Shown here piece after piece: positions 1 to 7,887 of a stretch of DNA of 64,000 bases (within the stretch, counting starts at the first letter, position 1; each line of letters starts with the position of its first letter). Source of the DNA: Paenibacillus sp. PastM-3 (GTDB lineage: Bacteria > Bacillota > Bacilli > Paenibacillales > Paenibacillaceae); assembly GCF_029893965.1 (NCBI RefSeq), contig NZ_JARXXP010000002.1, positions 186,001-250,000 on the forward strand, in the 5' to 3' direction. Made by a program: the position numbers and the translations under genes. The notes under the pieces were generated by a model that ran no database searches, was not told the DNA's origin, and worked only from the letters and a program-made list of their open reading frames with translations.

Positions 1-1012
1 CGGCTATGGCGGCTGCCGCCCAGAGGAGGGTGCCCGTGTCTCCGGTAATGACAGCCCAAAACGCAGCGATAACCGGAAATACGTACAGAAGCGTATAGAA
101 CAGCAGTACACCCAGCAGCAGCGCCGGTTTACGCCCGAGGCCGGCGTAAATATTTTTGCGGTAGCCCTTCCAGACCTCACGGGCATTGTGATACATCCGC
201 ATTTCTGTATACCCTGTAATGTCTGCCAGGGTTACCGGTTCACCGGCAAGCTTGACCGCTCTGGCCAGCGCCATATCATCCACCAGCTGGTCCCGGATGC
301 CGCTATGCCCGCCGCAGCGCTGATAGCTGTCCCGGTGGATCAGCATGAATCCGCCGTGGGCGGCTACAAACCGCGGGTCCCTTGTGCGGCGGACAAGCAG
401 AACCGGCAGGTGGCAGACTATGGTGAACACCATTAGCGGGACAACCAGGCGTTCCAGCCAGGAGCCGGTCTGCTGCCGCGGGAAGCCGGTAATCAGGCCT
501 CTGCCCTGTGCCTCTGCTGAGGCTAATGCTGCTGCAAGCGCCTGCGGCTGCAGGCGGATGTCAGCATCAAGGAACAGCAGCCACTCTCCGCCCGCTGCCT
601 CTGCCAGCTGGGCGCAGGCATGGCATTTGCCTGCCCAGCCTTCCGGCAGCCCGGCTCCTGCAAGCACCTGCGTCCGTGCGCCCCCCGCAGCTGCGGCAAG
701 CTCTGCTGTGCCGTCCGTCGAACGGTCATCCAGCACGATGATCTCGATTCGGCGCCCATCCGTGCCGCAGGCAAGCACGGAATCCAAACAGCCCGCGATA
801 TTCGCTGCCTCATCACGCGCCGGAATCAGCACGGATAAGGCGGGGAATGATGAGGCTGCGGACTCTGTCGGTTCCAATCTGTGTTGTACTTCCGCCGGTT
901 CTGGCGGCTCCCGGTGCTGTGCACCGAGCACCGGGAGCCGCGAAGCATTCCACAAGGCAAATGCCAGCTGCAGCAGAATCATAACGGCTATTCCTTGCAG
1001 TACGGCAATCAT
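1..1012 (-). CDS. Family 2 glycosyltransferase of the carotenoid operon (partial, runs off left edge)
   Basis: 337 codons are visible and the frame is still open at base 1, so the C-terminus lies outside the window. After an N-terminal hydrophobic segment (residues about 3-20) comes a GT2 fold: VLIPARDEAANI near residue 61, the nucleotide-sugar motif LDDRSTDGT near 94 and a DxD in FLDADIR near 147. Further hydrophobic segments follow towards the edge. Family knowledge: GT2 enzymes in C30 carotenoid clusters (CrtQ-like) add a sugar to the hydroxylated or carboxylated carotenoid. The ATG overlaps the stop of the acyltransferase gene by 4 bp (ATGA) and has GGAGG just upstream, so it is the last visible gene of the crt operon. 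The sugar and the acceptor are inferred from context. Confidence 0.85.
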   Translation of the reverse strand, partial: MIAVLQGIAVMILLQLAFALWNASRLPVLGAQHREPPEPAEVQHRLEPTESAASSFPALSVLIPARDEAANIAGCLDSVLACGTDGRRIEIIVLDDRSTDGTAELAAAAGGARTQVLAGAGLPEGWAGKCHACAQLAEAAGGEWLLFLDADIRLQPQALAAALASAEAQGRGLITGFPRQQTGSWLERLVVPLMVFTIVCHLPVLLVRRTRDPRFVAAHGGFMLIHRDSYQRCGGHSGIRDQLVDDMALARAVKLAGEPVTLADITGYTEMRMYHNAREVWKGYRKNIYAGLGRKPALLLGVLLFYTLLYVFPVIAAFWAVITGDTGTLLWAAAAIA

Positions 1013-1743
1013 CGGCTTCCCCTCCGCCAGGCATCATATCGTTCATGAACCGAGCCTCCGGTCTTGATCAGCGGTGTGAAGCAGGCCGGCATATGTCCCT
1101 TATGATCAAAAATCAGCTGGCGGTGACTGTCCAGCTGTTCCTCCAGACAGGAGGCCAGCAGCGCTGAAATGCTGCTCCTGTCCATCTCCTTCCACCGCTG
1201 CATCAGCGGTTCACCTGCCAGGAGTGTCGCTTCCGGCTTAGGATGGAAGAACAGTCCATGATACAGGGTCACGGGTACAACAGCCGCATCCGGACAAAGG
1301 CGGAGCACGACAGCTGCCCCTTCCTTGAGCTGCAGCGGACGGCGCTCCAGCGGCAGAAGCTCCCCCTCGGGATACATCCACACGCTGCCGCCTTCACCAA
1401 GCAGCCTGGCTGTATAACGCAGCGAGGCACGGACATCTGCCGGTTCATCCCGGTTGATAGAATAAGCACCCAAACGGCGGAAAAACTGGAATTTGCGCAG
1501 CTGCCCTTCTTCCATCATGAAATACTGCTTGCGGCGGGTCAGCATTCTTGCCGCGTGATAGGCCAGCAGACCGTCCCACCAGGAGCTGTGGTTCATAATG
1601 TACAGCACCGGTCTGTTCCCCGCTGAACCCGGCTGCAGGTCACCTGATATTCCGATGAAGCGGAAATGCCTGCGCAGCAAATAGAAGGTATTATAGCTGC
1701 TGAACAGCGCATCAAAGCTTCGGGACTTAGCCGCTTCGAGCAT
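1009..1743 (-). CDS. PlsC-like acyltransferase of the carotenoid operon
   Basis: 244 aa. The lysophospholipid acyltransferase signature HxxxxD is present as NHSSWWDG (residues 51-58), and a second motif, YPEGE, lies near residue 122, as in PlsC-fold enzymes. Placed between a CruF-like hydratase and a glycosyltransferase, it most likely transfers a fatty acyl chain to the carotenoid sugar, the role CrtO plays in staphyloxanthin-type pathways; this is inference. I chose ATG 1743 because AAGGGAG lies about 9 nt upstream; a TTG at 1785 would also be in frame but would overlap the upstream gene by 59 bp instead of 17. A housekeeping 1-acylglycerol-phosphate acyltransferase is the alternative, but the operon position argues against it. 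Confidence 0.82.
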   Translation of the reverse strand: MLEAAKSRSFDALFSSYNTFYLLRRHFRFIGISGDLQPGSAGNRPVLYIMNHSSWWDGLLAYHAARMLTRRKQYFMMEEGQLRKFQFFRRLGAYSINRDEPADVRASLRYTARLLGEGGSVWMYPEGELLPLERRPLQLKEGAAVVLRLCPDAAVVPVTLYHGLFFHPKPEATLLAGEPLMQRWKEMDRSSISALLASCLEEQLDSHRQLIFDHKGHMPACFTPLIKTGGSVHERYDAWRRGSR

Positions 1744-2497
1744 AGCGCAGGCTCCCTTCTGCCAGGACTGTTCCGATACCGGCAATAATCATGCATAGGG
1801 GAAGGCCTTCACGCAGGCCGACGAGACCGAACATGATGATTACAGCCTGATAGAGCCGGGTGCCGTGCCGGACCGCCCTGCCGGATAAGCGGACAGCCGG
1901 AATGAAGAGCGACAGCAGCGATCCGGCAATCAGCCAGCCGATGAAGTTGCTCACGGGCACTCCGTAGAAGCCGCCTCCGTCCCCCCAGGTCCAGAAGCCC
2001 CGCGCATGGGCTACAGGATCAAGGACCAGATCCAGCAAAACAGTCCAGAAGCCGACCTGCACCGCCCGCAGCAGCATAAGCCGCCAGCCGGACTGGCCGA
2101 AATCCCGGCATAGCAGGACAGCATTACAGACAACTGCAATCCAGGCAAAGCCCAGCGTTACAGGCACACCGTAGAGCAGCGGACCAAGAATATCGGAATA
2201 TCCGTAGCTGCCGAACAGATGCCCGGTATGAACGCCGAACCATTCCACAGCCATCCCGCCGGTCCAGATAAGCGCAGCTGAGACGAGGAGACGGAGCGGG
2301 CGGAGCTGCTGCGAAAAAATGACTGACTGGTCGGCCACAAGGGGTCGCTCAAATCCCTTAACGATCAGTTCAGCGGCATAAACAGCATAAAAAACCAGAA
2401 ACAGGCCATTTGAAAACTGCAGTGATTGCGGAACACTGAAAAAAATCAGCAGCAGTGCCCCAATAACGTACCAGACCCAGAAAACAGTCCTGACCAT
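1727..2497 (-). CDS. CruF-like carotenoid biosynthesis membrane protein (hydratase family)
   Basis: 256 aa, mostly hydrophobic, about six to seven membrane segments. The stretch HTGHLFGSYGYSDILGP (about residues 90-106), the following YGVPV, and the later YGVPVSNFIGW are hallmarks of the carotenoid biosynthesis family (Pfam Caroten_synth, formerly DUF422) that includes CruF. CruF hydratases add water to the psi end of an acyclic carotenoid, giving the 1-hydroxyl on which a sugar can be placed. That fits the glycosyltransferase and acyltransferase immediately downstream. Its ATG directly follows the crtM stop with no gap, and the local ribosome site is weak, consistent with translational coupling. 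Substrate specificity cannot be read from the sequence. Confidence 0.82.
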   Translation of the reverse strand: MVRTVFWVWYVIGALLLIFFSVPQSLQFSNGLFLVFYAVYAAELIVKGFERPLVADQSVIFSQQLRPLRLLVSAALIWTGGMAVEWFGVHTGHLFGSYGYSDILGPLLYGVPVTLGFAWIAVVCNAVLLCRDFGQSGWRLMLLRAVQVGFWTVLLDLVLDPVAHARGFWTWGDGGGFYGVPVSNFIGWLIAGSLLSLFIPAVRLSGRAVRHGTRLYQAVIIMFGLVGLREGLPLCMIIAGIGTVLAEGSLRYARSG

Positions 2498-3376
2498 CTA
2501 TAATACCGCTGCTTTACCGGGTCTGCTGCCCAGTCTTGGGGCATATCGCGCTGCTGTGCGGCCCAGCATCCGCAGCTTGGCCTCATCGCTGACATAAGCC
2601 CTGTTGCGGAATACATCATATCCGGCCTCAGCCACCGAATCGAGAATTGCCGCGTAAAATGCCGCCGCCAGCTCCACAGCCAGACCGCTCTCGGGCGGAT
2701 AAGTCTCCACGTGGGCAAGGCCCTTCTCGAACCAGCCCAGTGCCTCCCGGCGGAGCTCTTCAATGACATTGATAAAGCGCTGATTGACTACCCCCGACTC
2801 CAGCTCCTCCTGGCTGTACCCGTGCTTCCGCATAAGCGCAAGCGGCACATAGCGCCGTCCCCTCCGCAGGTCCTCGCCCACATCGCGGATGATATTGACC
2901 AGCTGCATGCCGATACCCAGTGAAATGCCGGCCGTCTGCACATCCTCATCCGAATCCTCGCGCAGAACCGGGAGCAGCATCTCGCCGACGGTACCCGCTA
3001 CCAGGTAGCAGTAGCTTTCCAGCTCTTCCATGGTCTCATAATGGGTGAACGTCAGATCTCCGAGCTGACCCTGCATCTGCAGCAGGAACGGTTCATGCGT
3101 AAGCTTCGGGAAGCTGGCGAACAGCCAGCGCAGCGCCGGCCAGATGAAGTGGCCCTCCGCTTCCTCAAGACGTGCAAAATGCCAGCGCAGCTCATGGATC
3201 GTGTACGGTGACTTGTCCGGCTCATCCACACTGTCGTCAATAATCCTGCAGAAGGCATAGATGACATGCACCGCTTCCCGGCGCGGGCTCGGCAGCCCGG
3301 CAAACGCCTTATGAAAGGAGGTCGAGCCCTTCTTCATCAGTTCCTCACACTCACGCATAATACTCTCATTTATCAT
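2498..3376 (-). CDS. crtM: 4,4'-diapophytoene synthase-like squalene/phytoene synthase
   Basis: 292 aa, the normal length. Both Asp-rich substrate-Mg sites of the trans-isoprenyl diphosphate head-to-head synthases are present: DDSVD at residues 47-51 and DVGED at 165-169 within NIIRDVGEDLRRGR. The enzyme condenses two prenyl diphosphates; the neighbouring CrtN-type desaturases and the lack of a visible GGPP synthase suggest FPP as substrate and a C30 product, which is inference. ATG 3376 has AAGGAG 8 nt upstream and overlaps the preceding stop by 4 bp. This is the committed step of the operon. Phytoene synthase (C40) is the main alternative and cannot be excluded from motifs alone. Confidence 0.9.
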   Translation of the reverse strand: MINESIMRECEELMKKGSTSFHKAFAGLPSPRREAVHVIYAFCRIIDDSVDEPDKSPYTIHELRWHFARLEEAEGHFIWPALRWLFASFPKLTHEPFLLQMQGQLGDLTFTHYETMEELESYCYLVAGTVGEMLLPVLREDSDEDVQTAGISLGIGMQLVNIIRDVGEDLRRGRRYVPLALMRKHGYSQEELESGVVNQRFINVIEELRREALGWFEKGLAHVETYPPESGLAVELAAAFYAAILDSVAEAGYDVFRNRAYVSDEAKLRMLGRTAARYAPRLGSRPGKAAVL

Positions 3377-4884
3377 TGTTTCATCTCCTTCATAAGTTCA
3401 TGGACAGCCATCCTTGCTCCCTGCATGACAATCGGCACGCCCCCGCCCGGATGAACGGAAGCGCCTGCGGCATAGAGGCCTTTTATCGGATAAGGCCGGG
3501 GCTGCGGACGGAATACCCCGAGCTGGCTGAGCACCGGAGCAATGCCGAAGCTGCCACCGCCATACAGGCCATCCTTGTGCGCATCCGCAGGGGTACGAAT
3601 CTTCTTCCACCGGAGACTGGCCTTCAGGCCCGGAAAACCTCTCTGCTCTGCATCCTCCAGGACACGCTCCGCCAGAGGACCTGCAATGGCCTCCCAGTCC
3701 ATATCCGGATCAGCCGGAACGGGAATCAGGAAATAGAGCACGCTTTGTCCCGGCGGCGCCGCAGTATCGTCAATCGCCGCGGGGTTAAATACATAATAAG
3801 ACGGCAGCTGTGAAATTCTGCCTTGGTCAAATAATTCCCGGAGATTGTCGTTCAGGCTGTCCGGTAGAAAAAACTGATGGGTCTCGGACTCCGGCCAGCG
3901 CCGGTCCGTCCCGGCATAGATCAGCACACAGCCCGAGGAGGGCTGGTACCGGCCGCGCTTGATCCGGCCTCTTGCACCTGAACTGCGCTGCACAGCCGAA
4001 TCGGCAGCAGCATTTCCGCTGAACAGCTGCGCCGGCAGAAGCGCCTCCAGCTGCGGGAATTCGCCGTTGTAGAGCACAGCATCATACGAATGTTTTACAC
4101 CGCCGGCTGTGAGGCCGGTACACCGCCCGTCTTCAACGGTCAGGCCCTCAACCTCTGTACCGGTATGAATCTCAACCCCGCGGCTGAGAAGCTCGCGGGA
4201 GAGGATCTGCGGAAGCTGCCCGTAGCCGCCCTTCAGCATCCAGATACCGAAGGCGCTCTCCGCATACGGCAGCATCGTGTATATGCCCGGGGTGCGGAAC
4301 GGGGCACCGCCGATGTACAAGCTCTGCAGGGAAAAGGCGTCCCGCAGCTCCTCGCTGCGGAAATAGCTGCTTACCGCCGAACGCAGGCTGCGGTAAGCAC
4401 GCAGACGGCTCATCAGCACCAGGTTCGCCGGGCTGAAGAACTCACGCCGCCGGTTGAACGGCTGCTCCAGGAAGGAGGCCTTGCCCTGGGGGAACAGCCG
4501 GGCCATATCGCCCATAAACCGGAGGAAGCCGCTGCCTTCTCCGGGGAATTCGCGGTCAATCTCCGCTGCCTGCTCCGCCAGGCCCGCCACCTTGGTCAGC
4601 ACACGCCCGCTCCGGAAGTGAATCCGGCAGAGCGGATCGCAGCGCAGCAGCTCAAGGCTGTCGGGCGGAAGCCCGCCTTCCTCGAGAATGCCGTTCAGCA
4701 TCTCCGGCAGCAGCACAATGGTCGGCCCCTGGTCAACCCGGTACGGCCCCTCCTCTTCAAAGGCGACCCGCCCGCCTACCCGGCCGGCGCGCTCATAAAT
4801 GACCACCTGCTGCCCCTGGCGGCTCAGCAGCAGCGCCGCGGTCAGCCCGCCGATGCCGCCGCCGACGATAGCCACGCGGCTCAC
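3373..4884 (-). CDS. crtN: CrtN-type carotenoid desaturase
   Basis: 503 aa flavoenzyme. The N-terminal dinucleotide-binding motif GGGIGGLTAALLLS is followed by the ERAGRVGGR segment, and the C-terminal FAD motif is GLYAAGASVHPGGGVP. The middle, LQSLYIGGAPFRTPGIYTML then WMLKGGYGQL, resembles what I recall of staphylococcal CrtN more than the paralogue upstream does. CrtN introduces double bonds into 4,4'-diapophytoene to give the coloured polyene. The start is GTG 4884, overlapping the previous stop as GTGA; the ribosome site is poor, so coupling is likely. The two desaturases probably divide desaturation and terminal oxidation, but I cannot assign which does what. Confidence 0.85.
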   Translation of the reverse strand: MSRVAIVGGGIGGLTAALLLSRQGQQVVIYERAGRVGGRVAFEEEGPYRVDQGPTIVLLPEMLNGILEEGGLPPDSLELLRCDPLCRIHFRSGRVLTKVAGLAEQAAEIDREFPGEGSGFLRFMGDMARLFPQGKASFLEQPFNRRREFFSPANLVLMSRLRAYRSLRSAVSSYFRSEELRDAFSLQSLYIGGAPFRTPGIYTMLPYAESAFGIWMLKGGYGQLPQILSRELLSRGVEIHTGTEVEGLTVEDGRCTGLTAGGVKHSYDAVLYNGEFPQLEALLPAQLFSGNAAADSAVQRSSGARGRIKRGRYQPSSGCVLIYAGTDRRWPESETHQFFLPDSLNDNLRELFDQGRISQLPSYYVFNPAAIDDTAAPPGQSVLYFLIPVPADPDMDWEAIAGPLAERVLEDAEQRGFPGLKASLRWKKIRTPADAHKDGLYGGGSFGIAPVLSQLGVFRPQPRPYPIKGLYAAGASVHPGGGVPIVMQGARMAVHELMKEMKQ

Positions 4885-6428
4885 AGCGGCACCCCGCTTC
4901 CCGCTGCGCCTGCAACGGCAACGGACCGGCTGCGGGCGGCGCGGTCATGCTCCTCAAGCAGGCGCGCGCTGATCTTGGCCGACTCAAAGATCGTCGGCAG
5001 CCCGCTGCCCGGATGCGTTCCGCCGCCGACCAGCCAGATGCCGGACACCTCCTGGAAGGTATTGTGCGGACGCAGATACATCATCTGCCCAAGGTTATGG
5101 GCCAGATTGAAGGTCGCGCCGTTATATACATCCAGAGTGTCCCGCCAGTCCAGCGGCGAGAAGAATTTGCTCTCCTCCACCCGGGAAGACAGGCCGGCAA
5201 GCTGCGGGATCTGCTCCAGCCGCTCCATCATCTGCGCCCTCACAGCCGGCCCCTCCTGCTGCCAGTCAATACCGGCCTGCAGATTGGGAACGGGCATCAG
5301 CACATACAGGGAAGATTTGCCGGCCGGAGCCAGGGTAGCATCAATGACCGAAGGATTGTGTATATAAATGGACGGGTCAGCCGACAGGACACCCTGCCGT
5401 GTAATCTCGTCAACATTGCGGCGGTAATCGCCCGAGAAATGAACAGAATGATGGCCGAGGTCAACGGCGCCGTCCACACCGAGGTACAGCATTGCGGTGG
5501 AGCAGGAATAGCGCTTGCGCGCCATTTTGACCGGCGTATATTTTTTGAGCAGACCCGGCTCGAACAGCCGGGTCACTGCGGTCCCGAAGTCAGCTCCGAG
5601 CACAACGTAATCGGCGTGCACCTTTTCCCCGTCCTCCAGCAGCAGGCCGGAGGCATGATGGTTATTAACTAAGATCCGGTTCACTGCACTTGAAGTGCGG
5701 ATCTGTCCTCCGTGCTCCCTGATCACATCCGCCATAGCCTCCAGCACCTTGTTAATCCCGCCTTCAGGATGATACAGGCCGTAACGGTGCTCCAGGTAAG
5801 ACAGAATCGTAAACGTTCCCGGACATTCCCAAGGTGACATCCCGAGGTATTTGGCCTGAAAGGTGAAGGCGTACCGCAGCCGTTCATCGTCAAAATACTT
5901 CGACAGCCGGTTGTACACTGTATCGGTGGCATGAAGCCTCGGCAGCGCGTGCAGCACATCTCTTTTTATGTAATCTGCAGGTGACTGAAAAGGGCGCTGG
6001 AGCAGCGGCATGACCCTTGTAAACTTATCGTCCTCGTCAGCCATAAACCGGCGGTAGCCGGCCCCGTTCCCCGGAAACAGCCGCTCAATCTCAGCTTCGG
6101 TCTGCTCCTGATCGGTAGACGGCCGGAACACGGTGTCCCCGAAATGCAGGGAATACAGCGGGTTCAGCTCCTTCATGGAAACATAGCTATGCAGGGAGCG
6201 TCCCGCCAGAGTAAACAGCTCCTCCAGCAGATGCGGCATCATCAGAAAGGTAGCCCCGCGGTCAAAACGGTATTCCCCCAGCCGCAGCTCGCCCGATCTT
6301 CCGCCGACCGTATCCTGCTTCTCAAAGACCTCTACCTCGTAGCCCTTTGCGGCCAGAAGCATGGCGGCAGCCAGCCCTCCCGGTCCGGCACCGACCACCG
6401 CAACCTTTGCGGCGCTTTTTCCAGTCAT
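4881..6428 (-). CDS. CrtN/CrtI-superfamily desaturase or oxidase, first gene of crt operon
   Basis: 515 aa. The FAD-binding motif VGAGPGGLAAAMLLA and FEKQDTVGGR are at the N-terminus and GIWLVGGGTHPGSGLP at the C-terminus, the two flavin contacts of CrtI/CrtN/CrtP enzymes. It is paralogous to the next gene. In C30 clusters a second CrtN-like enzyme either extends desaturation or oxidises the terminal methyl group (CrtP/CrtNb); the sequence alone does not decide. I prefer ATG 6428 (AGGGAG 8 nt upstream) over an in-frame GTG at 6437. Transcription probably starts near 6487, leaving a leader of about 60 nt, under control of the 11-bp repeat array at 6486-6534. Confidence 0.85.
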   Translation of the reverse strand: MTGKSAAKVAVVGAGPGGLAAAMLLAAKGYEVEVFEKQDTVGGRSGELRLGEYRFDRGATFLMMPHLLEELFTLAGRSLHSYVSMKELNPLYSLHFGDTVFRPSTDQEQTEAEIERLFPGNGAGYRRFMADEDDKFTRVMPLLQRPFQSPADYIKRDVLHALPRLHATDTVYNRLSKYFDDERLRYAFTFQAKYLGMSPWECPGTFTILSYLEHRYGLYHPEGGINKVLEAMADVIREHGGQIRTSSAVNRILVNNHHASGLLLEDGEKVHADYVVLGADFGTAVTRLFEPGLLKKYTPVKMARKRYSCSTAMLYLGVDGAVDLGHHSVHFSGDYRRNVDEITRQGVLSADPSIYIHNPSVIDATLAPAGKSSLYVLMPVPNLQAGIDWQQEGPAVRAQMMERLEQIPQLAGLSSRVEESKFFSPLDWRDTLDVYNGATFNLAHNLGQMMYLRPHNTFQEVSGIWLVGGGTHPGSGLPTIFESAKISARLLEEHDRAARSRSVAVAGAAGSGVPL

Positions 6429-6485
6429 CAATCCCACTCCCTACTCCACTTGGATTCTATTTTCATCAATCGCATGAATACGTTC

Positions 6486-6534
6486 AGACAAACATTATAC
6501 AAAAACTATACATCAGTGATACAAATATCATACA
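6486..6534 (-). promoter_or_regulatory. CarH/LitR-type operator array and crt promoter
   Basis: On the plus strand ATACA occurs at 6497, 6508, 6519 and 6530, exactly 11 bp apart, with a degenerate AGACA at 6486 in the same phase. On the coding strand these read TGTAT. A -10 hexamer TATAAT (6499 to 6494) lies inside the array; no good -35 is visible. CarH proteins are known to bind tandem 11-bp direct repeats through MerR domains and block polymerase in the dark. Position over the -10, and the regulator gene next door, support repression of the crt operon. Confidence 0.85.
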
Positions 6535-6639
6535 TACTTTATTTCCCCCTGTAAACAGCTCCCCCTAACCGTTGCCTAAAAAAGCAGGATAATTTAAGCT
6601 GCAGCCCCTGAATTGTTCTGTTTGACTCATAAAACCGCA

Positions 6640-6682
6640 CAAAAAAACCCTTCCGCCCACCCGCAGGTGATTCAGAAAGGTT
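6640..6682 (-). terminator. Intrinsic terminator after litR
   Basis: Read on the minus strand, AACCTTTC (from 6682) pairs with GAAGGGTT (to 6646), with an inner CACC/GGTG stem, followed by seven T. It separates litR from the crt operon, so the crt genes depend on their own promoter. Confidence 0.75.
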
Positions 6683-6696
6683 TATTCAAAGTCGTC

Positions 6697-7626
6697 TCAG
6701 CGCTGATTTCTTGCTCCCGTAAATGAATAATCAAACCAATCCTGCCAGCGTTCCGCAGGCCCCCCTATAACCTCAGCAGCTTCCGGGACAGGCTCCCCTG
6801 CCGCTTCATAGGCTTTGCCTCCCAGAATAAACCGCATTCCCGGCCGTATGGTCTGCAGGCGCGGGATCAGTTCTTTACAATAAGGCAACAGCTCCTTGTC
6901 AGTAACCGACAGACAGACCGCCCCGATCCGGTTCTGCGTTTCCAGCATGGCCACCACACCGGCCTCCGGGGTATTGGCACCCAGATATACGACCTCAACC
7001 CCGTTTTTACGCAAAAATAGCGAGAATAGCAGTAAGCCGACCTGATGATGCTCCCCTTCCGGACAGAAGGCCAGCACTTTCGGCAAGTGGGCATACACCG
7101 GGAACAGGTGGAAAAACTGGTAGAAGCGGTTAGAGACCATATGGGTCATGTAGTGCTCCTGCGCCACCGTCGCCGTGCCTTCCTCCCAGGCATCGCCCAC
7201 TCTGATCAAAATCGGGACGAGCACCTGATGGAACATTGACTCATAGCCGTACATGGAAAAGCCGAAGTCAATCAGCGCATTCGCCCGCTCGCCCTGGAAT
7301 TCATACAGCGCCGAATAAATCTGCTGCTTCATCTTCTCAAAGGCTTCCCGCGGTGTCCCGCCGCCCCCTGCCGGCCCTTCGGCAACCGGATTTTCTTTAC
7401 GGTCCTTCAGCAGCCGCACCGCGTGTGAAATACTGATTCCCTGCTTCTCTGTCTGCTCCTTCAGCCAGCGCAAGTCTTCAATATTCTCCTGGGTATACAG
7501 CCTGTAGCCGGATTCCGTCCGCTCAGGAGTCACCGCCTGATACCTGTTTTCCCAGGCTCTCAATGTGACAGACGGTATATCCAGCATTTCGACGACCTGT
7601 TTAATCGAGTACACGTTGCATCCCAC
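6697..7626 (-). CDS. litR: MerR-family, B12-dependent photoreceptor repressor (CarH/LitR type)
   Basis: 309 aa. Residues 1-75 form a MerR winged helix (VTLRAWENRY, GYRLYT). Residues about 95-180 match the helical light-sensing cap: W147 and E157-H158 give the Wx9EH motif of CarH. Residues about 180-300 are a Rossmann B12-binding domain with E192-x-H194-x-x-G197, the lower cobalt ligand motif. Family knowledge: adenosylcobalamin promotes a DNA-binding tetramer in the dark; light cleaves the Co-C bond and releases the DNA. Neighbouring crt genes and two matching 11-bp repeat arrays make this the pigment regulator. Annotated start is GTG 7626; GTG 7614, giving MYSIKQV, is a plausible alternative. 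A terminator separates it from crtN. Confidence 0.92.
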   Translation of the reverse strand: MGCNVYSIKQVVEMLDIPSVTLRAWENRYQAVTPERTESGYRLYTQENIEDLRWLKEQTEKQGISISHAVRLLKDRKENPVAEGPAGGGGTPREAFEKMKQQIYSALYEFQGERANALIDFGFSMYGYESMFHQVLVPILIRVGDAWEEGTATVAQEHYMTHMVSNRFYQFFHLFPVYAHLPKVLAFCPEGEHHQVGLLLFSLFLRKNGVEVVYLGANTPEAGVVAMLETQNRIGAVCLSVTDKELLPYCKELIPRLQTIRPGMRFILGGKAYEAAGEPVPEAAEVIGGPAERWQDWFDYSFTGARNQR

Positions 7627-7670
7627 TCTCTTTCCGTAACCCGTTCATAGTATTTAGATATTTAAACCTT

Positions 7671-7697
7671 ATACAAATCATTTACATTCATTATACA
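7671..7697 (-). promoter_or_regulatory. CarH/LitR-type operator array upstream of litR
   Basis: Plus-strand boxes ATACA (7671), TTACA (7682) and ATACA (7693) are spaced exactly 11 bp, in the same orientation as the crt array. They overlap the -10 and start region of the litR promoter, which indicates autorepression in the dark. Confidence 0.8.
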
Positions 7698-7718
7698 TTT
7701 GTACCTGTGTTATGTCAT
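7690..7718 (-). promoter_or_regulatory. litR promoter
   Basis: Minus strand: -35 ATGACA (7718 to 7713), 17-bp spacer, -10 TATAAT (7695 to 7690). Five of six and six of six matches to the housekeeping consensus. The predicted start, near 7683, falls inside the operator array. Confidence 0.75.
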
Positions 7719-7887
7719 CAGATGCAGTTAACCTGCGGATCTGTGATGCCCGGGAATAACCTGTCATGCTTCAGCAAAAAATGTACGTTCAGGCGTTCAG
7801 GCTTTTTGTATACAGCTGCTTCACTTGTCCTTCCGGTGAGGTAATAGGTAGTTACAATACCCGGAGCATACTCAGGAGGATCCTTTT

